Shown: piece after piece, positions 30,148 to 34,267 of the stretch
How the letters are laid out: every line of letters begins with the position of its first letter
Numbering within the stretch: position 1 is the first letter of the stretch
Assembly (NCBI RefSeq): GCF_001435375.1
Contig: NZ_AYYZ01000005.1
Location: forward strand, 1 to 34,267
Length of the DNA: 34,267 nt
Source of the DNA: Ligilactobacillus araffinosus DSM 20653
GTDB taxonomy: Bacteria; Bacillota; Bacilli; Lactobacillales; Lactobacillaceae
Direction: 5' to 3'
The notes under the pieces: generated by a model
Database searches by the model: none
What the model saw: the letters and a program-made list of their open reading frames with translations, nothing else
What the model was told of the DNA's origin: nothing
Position numbers and translations under genes: made by a program

Positions 30148-31644
30148 ATGAGCAACGCAAAAAAAAAGCGTACTTTGGATATGAATGGCAAACCATACAG
30201 CCGTGGTTTACTCATGTTGGTAATCATCATCGGGCTATTCGGAACATTCTTAGCCGGAACAATGCTTGCGACAGCGTATCCAACTTTAATGCACGACTTT
30301 AACATTAAAGCCAGCACCGTTCAATGGTTGTCAACGGGATTCATGTTGGTTACTGGGGTTATGATCCCAATCACTGCATGGATGATGAACCGGTTCAGTT
30401 CAAAGAAACTTTACATTATTGGAATGGGACTGTTCTTCATTGGAAACATTATTTGTTTCTGCGCAAACAGTTTCGCCATGCTTTTAACAGGACGGATCGT
30501 CGCTGCTCTTGGGGGTGGAATCTTAACGCCATTAGGGCAGTCGATCGCAATGTCAATTTTCCCGCCTGAAAAACGGGGAACTATTATGGGAATGGTCGGA
30601 ATTGCAATCGGGGTTGCCCCTGCAATTGGGCCAACTCTTTCAGGATGGATCATTGACAACGCTAACTGGCGGATGATTTTCGGAATTACCCTTCCATTTA
30701 TCGGGTTAGACTTATTACTGAGTTTCTTCTTCATGAAGAAGGTTTTACCAACTAAGAAACTTAAACTGGATGTTCTTTCAGCGATTATCGCCGTAATTGG
30801 CTTTGGCTCATTACTTTATGGCACATCTGAAGCTGGAAATGACGGTTGGGGATCAATGGTTGTTATTGTTTCAATCATCATTGGCGTGATTTTCATTGCA
30901 TTATTCAGCTGGCGGCAATTTAAACTTGAAACGCCATTCTTGGATCTGCGTTTATTGAAGAACTGGCACTTCTCATTAGCTTCATTATTAGGTTCAATTG
31001 CCCGGATCGCCTTAGTTGGAGTTGAGCTAGTCCTTCCACTTTATATTCAAATTGTACGCGGAGAGTCAGCATTTCATTCAGGATTAATGCTTCTCCCAGG
31101 TGCATTGTTAATGGGACTAATGAGTCCTATTTCAGGAATTTTATTCGATAAATTAGGTGCTCGAACATTATCGATTGCTGGGCTGACTTTACTAACATTA
31201 GGAACATTGAACTTCACAACATTAACAACTTCGACACCAATTATTGAAATCGTCGTTCTATATGCTGTTCGGGTTATGGGAATCACCTTAGTATTAATGC
31301 CTTCAACAACTGCCGGCTTAAACTCATTACCATTAAATAAGATGAATGACGGAACGGCCATTAACAACACGTTACGGCAGACTCTTGGGGCAATCGGAAC
31401 GGCGATCTTTACAACGGTTTACTCAAACATTCAAAGCGCGCAAATGCCTGGTAAAGCATTACTTCACAGTGCACCGCTTGAATACAAGCACCAAGCAATT
31501 ACCGCTGCCTTAAATGGTTACCACGGAGCATTCTTTACCGCCGTTGTCTTCGGTTTGCTCGGATTGATCCTTGCATTCTGCCTTGAAAAAAATGCCGGAT
31601 TAGTTAAAAAAGATGTTAATCAAAAAGTAGCAAAGGAGGCTTAG
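30148..31644 (+). CDS. DHA2 family MFS transporter (LmrB-like)
   Basis: This 498-aa, 14-helix major facilitator protein of the EmrB/QacA type has GTFLAGTMLATAYPTLMHDF in TM1, a degenerate motif A (MNRFSSKKLY, lacking the usual Asp), and the motif-C-like GIAIGVAPAIGPTLSGWI in TM5. It probably exports drugs or amphiphilic compounds. AGGAGG lies before the ATG at 30148; the longer frame to 30079 is not used. It is followed after 3 bp by the DUF4811 gene and faces a TetR gene. Confidence 0.9.
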   Translation: MSNAKKKRTLDMNGKPYSRGLLMLVIIIGLFGTFLAGTMLATAYPTLMHDFNIKASTVQWLSTGFMLVTGVMIPITAWMMNRFSSKKLYIIGMGLFFIGNIICFCANSFAMLLTGRIVAALGGGILTPLGQSIAMSIFPPEKRGTIMGMVGIAIGVAPAIGPTLSGWIIDNANWRMIFGITLPFIGLDLLLSFFFMKKVLPTKKLKLDVLSAIIAVIGFGSLLYGTSEAGNDGWGSMVVIVSIIIGVIFIALFSWRQFKLETPFLDLRLLKNWHFSLASLLGSIARIALVGVELVLPLYIQIVRGESAFHSGLMLLPGALLMGLMSPISGILFDKLGARTLSIAGLTLLTLGTLNFTTLTTSTPIIEIVVLYAVRVMGITLVLMPSTTAGLNSLPLNKMNDGTAINNTLRQTLGAIGTAIFTTVYSNIQSAQMPGKALLHSAPLEYKHQAITAALNGYHGAFFTAVVFGLLGLILAFCLEKNAGLVKKDVNQKVAKEA

Positions 31645-31647
31645 AAA

Positions 31648-32415
31648 ATGGTTTTATGGATATTACTCATCAGTATGGTTCTTTTTGCCATAACCTTTAT
31701 CGGATTAGTTAAAAAGCCAAAACTTCGCTATCCAATTTCAATTTTCTTCTTACTCCTTGCAGGTGCATGTTCAATTTCATTGATGTTGAATGATTCACAT
31801 CACCTTGGAATGAAGAGTATCACTGAAACGCAAACAAAAACTTTAGTTTCAACGACTGGTAAAAATAGTCCGTTAAAACTGACCGTTTATAAATCCCTTG
31901 GAAATGGCAAAGAAAAGGTCTTTGTTTATCGAACAGCTGACCAGCCGAATAAGAATGAAAAGACCCAAATCGATTACGATGTTACGACAAAAGTTGAACA
32001 CCGCAACGTCCAAACCCCGCAAGTGATAATTCAACGGAGCCGTTACACGTATCAAAATGACTTTTGGAAAATCATGTTTGCCGGCTTAGGTTTAAATAAG
32101 GAAACTTATCATTACACTTATACCTTTAAGGTTCCGCAAAACTGGCTTGTTTTAAGTACCAGTCAATTACAGGCAATGAAGAATCAGGAAACTGCTGCGA
32201 AAGCCCAAATCAAAGATCAAGTGAAAACACAATTACCAAATTTGGTTAAATCTCAAATGATGAAGGAATCACAGAAGAATCCAACAATGAATGATCAGCA
32301 AAAAGCTCAATTAGAAAAACAAATCACTGCGCAACAAGAAAAGCAACTCGTTGACAAACTTGAACAGCAAATGATGAGTAAGTTGATGCCGCAATTGGAA
32401 AAAGAATCATTATAA
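31648..32415 (+). CDS. DUF4811 domain membrane protein
   Basis: This 255-aa protein has two N-terminal transmembrane helices (about 2-22 and 28-48), a beta-rich extracytoplasmic part (about 55-170: KSLGNGKEKVFVYRTAD, TYHYTYTFKVPQNW), and a Gln/Lys-rich helical tail with coiled-coil character (about 175-255). This fits DUF4811, regularly found next to LmrB-like DHA2 pumps in lactobacilli. It may be an accessory subunit of the pump; this is inferred from linkage. AAAGGAGGC, at the end of the pump gene, is its ribosome binding site. Confidence 0.85.
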   Translation: MVLWILLISMVLFAITFIGLVKKPKLRYPISIFFLLLAGACSISLMLNDSHHLGMKSITETQTKTLVSTTGKNSPLKLTVYKSLGNGKEKVFVYRTADQPNKNEKTQIDYDVTTKVEHRNVQTPQVIIQRSRYTYQNDFWKIMFAGLGLNKETYHYTYTFKVPQNWLVLSTSQLQAMKNQETAAKAQIKDQVKTQLPNLVKSQMMKESQKNPTMNDQQKAQLEKQITAQQEKQLVDKLEQQMMSKLMPQLEKESL

Positions 32416-32459
32416 AATTAAAGGAAGACGTGAATTAATCGCGTCTTCCTTTTAATTTT
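32413..32459 (+). terminator. Terminator of the efflux unit
   Basis: AAAATTAAAGGAAGACG and CGTCTTCCTTTTAATTTT form a long stem around an 11-nt loop with T's after it. It begins right at the DUF4811 stop codon. Confidence 0.88.
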
Positions 32460-32648
32460 ATATTCGTTTGCTAATTTTCATTTAATATTATTTTAATAGT
32501 TAAATTCGAAACGTTACGAATGTTTAAAATTATTAATGTTTTTGTTAATATTCTTCTTTAAGAGACATTTTAAATAGTTTTATCTATTTCTTTTTTATAC
32601 AATATGATGGTTACTTAAATATTTATTGTCAAAGAAGGGAATTTTACA

Positions 32649-32897
32649 ATGTATATTTTACTTGATGACCAAGGCAGAGTCTTAATCGATGAAATTGACT
32701 ATTTAACTGGTAAACATTATCAACACTTTGTTGATCCTAAAAGAATTGTTGCCATTAATTCTTATCGTAATAAAAAAGCCCGGCTTAAAACATTCTTCCC
32801 ATGGTACTCATTTAAAAGCGATTATCGCTTAGTCCGTAAGGGAAAGTGGCTTTGGGATTTACGTAAAAATTCTAGTTTACAAAAAAATACAATTTAA
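32649..32897 (+). CDS. Small uncharacterised protein, paralogue of the 21143 gene
   Basis: This 82-aa protein starts MYILLDDQGRVLIDE and shares QGxVL, IVAINxY, FPWxSxKS and YRL with the 80-aa protein encoded after the sortase. No signal peptide or membrane helix is visible; the C-terminus is basic and aromatic (RKGKWLWDLRK). AGAAGGGA precedes the ATG. It is a single-gene unit with its own terminator. The stretch of about 230 bp before it is very AT-rich; I see no clear promoter there. Function unknown. Confidence 0.78.
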   Translation: MYILLDDQGRVLIDEIDYLTGKHYQHFVDPKRIVAINSYRNKKARLKTFFPWYSFKSDYRLVRKGKWLWDLRKNSSLQKNTI

Positions 32898-32939
32898 AAA
32901 AAAGCGATCGTGACATTCTTTAGTCACAATCGCTTTTTT
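32895..32939. terminator. Bidirectional terminator
   Basis: AAAAAAGCGAT-CGTGAC pairs with GTCAC-AATCGCTTTTTT around an 8-nt loop, with a one-base mismatch. It serves the converging 32649 and 32947 genes. Confidence 0.9.
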
Positions 32940-32946
32940 CATATTC

Positions 32947-33438
32947 CTACATTGGCCGATATGTTTTAACAACCGGAGTTGCATTCCCATCATGTCCAAA
33001 CTGATTCATTTGATTTGATTGATCATTATCCCAAACCATAAAGGTATTTTCATCTTCCCAAACGTTAATTAATAAAAATTCAAAATCATCTTTCATTGAA
33101 TGAGCCATTATACTTGAACTTAATCCCGTTGGCCGTTTATCAATTGAATTCCAAGATTTAAAAACTGACTTAAAGACCTTTTGTTCATCCTCATTAAGGG
33201 TCACATAGCGGCATTCAACGTATCCTGCTGCATCCGCTTGATTACCAACTACACCTTCAATCGTATAATTAAGTCCTGAATGAAAAATCGTCTCTTTTCC
33301 CGAATAATCTAACAGCATATATTCTGCATTACTGTCAGTTTCTAAAAACAACTTGAATTGCCGATCAGGATGATTGGCAATAATCTTCTTTAATTCTTCT
33401 AATGGTCCAAATGTTAAACTAATTTCTTGTGCCATCAT
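32947..33438 (-). CDS. Antibiotic biosynthesis monooxygenase (ABM)-fold protein, HmoB-like
   Basis: This 163-aa protein has an N-terminal part of unclear fold and a C-terminal ferredoxin-like ABM domain (about 60-155) with FEFLLINVWEDENTFMVWD, the strand-helix pattern of this family. Two-part proteins of this size in Firmicutes are often named heme-degrading monooxygenase HmoB or a related protein. Heme cleavage residues cannot be confirmed here. The frame extends to 33465, but AAAGGAAG lies before the ATG at 33438. Confidence 0.65.
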   Translation of the reverse strand: MMAQEISLTFGPLEELKKIIANHPDRQFKLFLETDSNAEYMLLDYSGKETIFHSGLNYTIEGVVGNQADAAGYVECRYVTLNEDEQKVFKSVFKSWNSIDKRPTGLSSSIMAHSMKDDFEFLLINVWEDENTFMVWDNDQSNQMNQFGHDGNATPVVKTYRPM

Positions 33439-33499
33439 GTTTTCAAGCTTCCTTTCACAAACCATTCGCTTCTATTATAGCATCCTTGCCAATTAAAAT

Positions 33500-33736
33500 T
33501 TATTGATCTTTTTCACGAAATTCTCCTTCAATGATATTCGGATCACTTGGGCTTGGCATTACTAGCGCTGCAATCAAATATAATAATGTTCCAGCAAATA
33601 CTGTTCCTGGAAAAATAATTAAAAACGCCCCAATAATTCGGGTAACAGCTTTATCCCAGTTAAAATATTCTGCAATTCCACCAAATACACCAAGAAAAAC
33701 CTTATCGTTTGATTTTGTTAATTGCTTCTTTTTCAT
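33500..33736 (-). CDS. PspC domain membrane protein
   Basis: This 78-aa protein has the PspC marks LTKSNDKVFLGVFGGIAEYF near the start and one long hydrophobic helix (about 33-60, FLIIFPGTVFAGTLLYLIAALVMP), then a short acidic tail. PspC proteins sense or respond to envelope stress; small stand-alone copies are common in lactobacilli. AAGGAGG precedes ATG. It is a single-gene unit. Confidence 0.88.
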   Translation of the reverse strand: MKKKQLTKSNDKVFLGVFGGIAEYFNWDKAVTRIIGAFLIIFPGTVFAGTLLYLIAALVMPSPSDPNIIEGEFREKDQ

Positions 33737-33941
33737 CAGCCTTTCCTCCTTGGTTCCATTATATGATTTTTAAAATTTAAAACTCAAATCTTTTTTCTTT
33801 CTCAATCTTCAAATAACCATAATCAATAATATCAGGATTTTAATATATAACGCATATGTTCTTCATATCTTTTAAATATAATATATAATATCGCAAAGGC
33901 GATAGATAACTTATGGCATTAAATAGAATTGAGATGTTAAT

Positions 33942-34196
33942 ATGCACAATCAAGTTAATATTGAACAAAACAAAGACATTGTATCAGCTCAAATTACTAA
34001 AATTTTAAAATCACAAATTTTTTTAAAAACTGAACATGGAAAAACAATTATTGTCAATTATCCTAAAAAACAACGCCAAACCCACCAAGCAAGACACCTT
34101 TTTACCCAAACTTTAAAAGATATCTGGCATCATCACTTATGGATTCCGGTTAATCAACGAACTAATCAGATCTTACAATATGATTGGTTAAGTTAA
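33942..34196 (+). CDS. Small hypothetical protein
   Basis: This 84-aa basic, His/Gln-rich protein (HNQVNIEQNKD..., KKQRQTHQARHLF, IWHHHLWIPV) has no signal peptide or membrane helix. I do not recognise it. The ribosome binding site is weak (GAG only), but a perfect 6-bp hairpin TATCGC/GCGATA lies 40 bp before the start, and a half-terminator directly after the stop supports a real gene. Confidence 0.5.
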   Translation: MHNQVNIEQNKDIVSAQITKILKSQIFLKTEHGKTIIVNYPKKQRQTHQARHLFTQTLKDIWHHHLWIPVNQRTNQILQYDWLS

Positions 34197-34216
34197 AAAA
34201 AAGCTGCGATTAAAAA
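34195..34216 (+). terminator. Left half of a terminator, probably interrupted
   Basis: AAAAAAAAGCTGCGATT stands right after the 33942 stop codon. It looks like the rising arm of a terminator of the type seen at 16593 (GGCTGCGA), but the falling arm is missing. Sequence resembling an insertion-sequence end begins a few bases later. Confidence 0.5.
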
Positions 34217-34221
34217 TGAAG

Positions 34222-34267
34222 TGAACCCTAAAAATTGGACACTTTATTAGCTAGGCAACCTGGGGCT
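34222..34267. mobile_element. Possible insertion-sequence end (IS3/IS150-like), cut by the window edge
   Basis: From TGAACCCTAAAAATTGGACA onward the sequence resembles the terminal inverted repeat of IS3-family (IS150 group) elements. No transposase is visible because only 46 bases lie in the window. The identification rests on memory of such ends and on the broken terminator beside it. Confidence 0.45.

Overview
The window looks like chromosome from a low-GC lactic acid bacterium of the Lactobacillaceae. The signs are a fused-EIIAB mannose-family PTS with a DUF956 partner and a LevR-type sigma-54 activator, a D-lactate dehydrogenase close to the Lactobacillus type, DUF4811 beside a DHA2 efflux pump, an Rgg regulator, a sortase, and Gram-positive ribosome binding sites throughout. 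I do not assign a species.

Layout. The left edge (1-172) holds two consensus promoters and a leader motif typical of an rRNA operon that lies off the left end, read on the minus strand. Next come the mannose PTS operon (253-3961, minus), its sigma-54 promoter and control sites (4063-4158), and its activator levR (4171-6987, minus). The plus strand then carries a UbiB/AarF-family kinase-like protein, an Hsp20 chaperone and a 14-TM efflux pump (7188-11239). The minus strand continues with an orphan malonate decarboxylase alpha subunit coupled to an EamA transporter, a structured non-coding stretch (14069-14242), and a DsrE/TSUP sulfur pair, followed by plus-strand ldhD.

The centre (16628-21385) is the most interesting part. 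A divergent Rgg regulator and a secreted NisP-like subtilase flank an eight-codon ORF, MLFLLFFL, with a strong ribosome binding site. This matches the layout of the ropB-SIP-speB leaderless-peptide quorum-sensing system of Streptococcus pyogenes. Directly beyond it is an 801-bp segment bounded by 19-bp inverted repeats that carries a serine invertase. The segment also holds the start codon and signal peptide of a small surface protein, facing away from the rest of its gene. The C-terminal part, with an LPAVG sorting signal, lies outside the right repeat, just before a sortase. Both repeat arms encode LNRVE in the same frame, so inversion would rebuild a complete 111-aa wall-anchored protein. 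It would also put invertase, surface protein, sortase and an 80-aa protein in one operon behind a promoter outside the left repeat. The sequenced copy is in the predicted OFF orientation.

The right third (21455-34196) holds a HesB-like protein, a lipoprotein, a DUF1275 membrane protein, and a cluster of five DUF805 domains in four ORFs (one fused to a DJ-1/PfpI domain, one a tandem fusion). It continues with a MATE transporter frameshifted in a G6 run, a HigB-like toxin without a visible antitoxin coupled to greA, a TetR/DHA2/DUF4811 efflux module, a paralogue of the 80-aa protein, an ABM-fold protein and a PspC protein. At the right edge what looks like an insertion-sequence end appears to cut a terminator hairpin in half.

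No tRNA, complete rRNA gene, CRISPR array or phage module was seen. Positions and motifs were read by eye; family names come from recognised motifs, not from searches.
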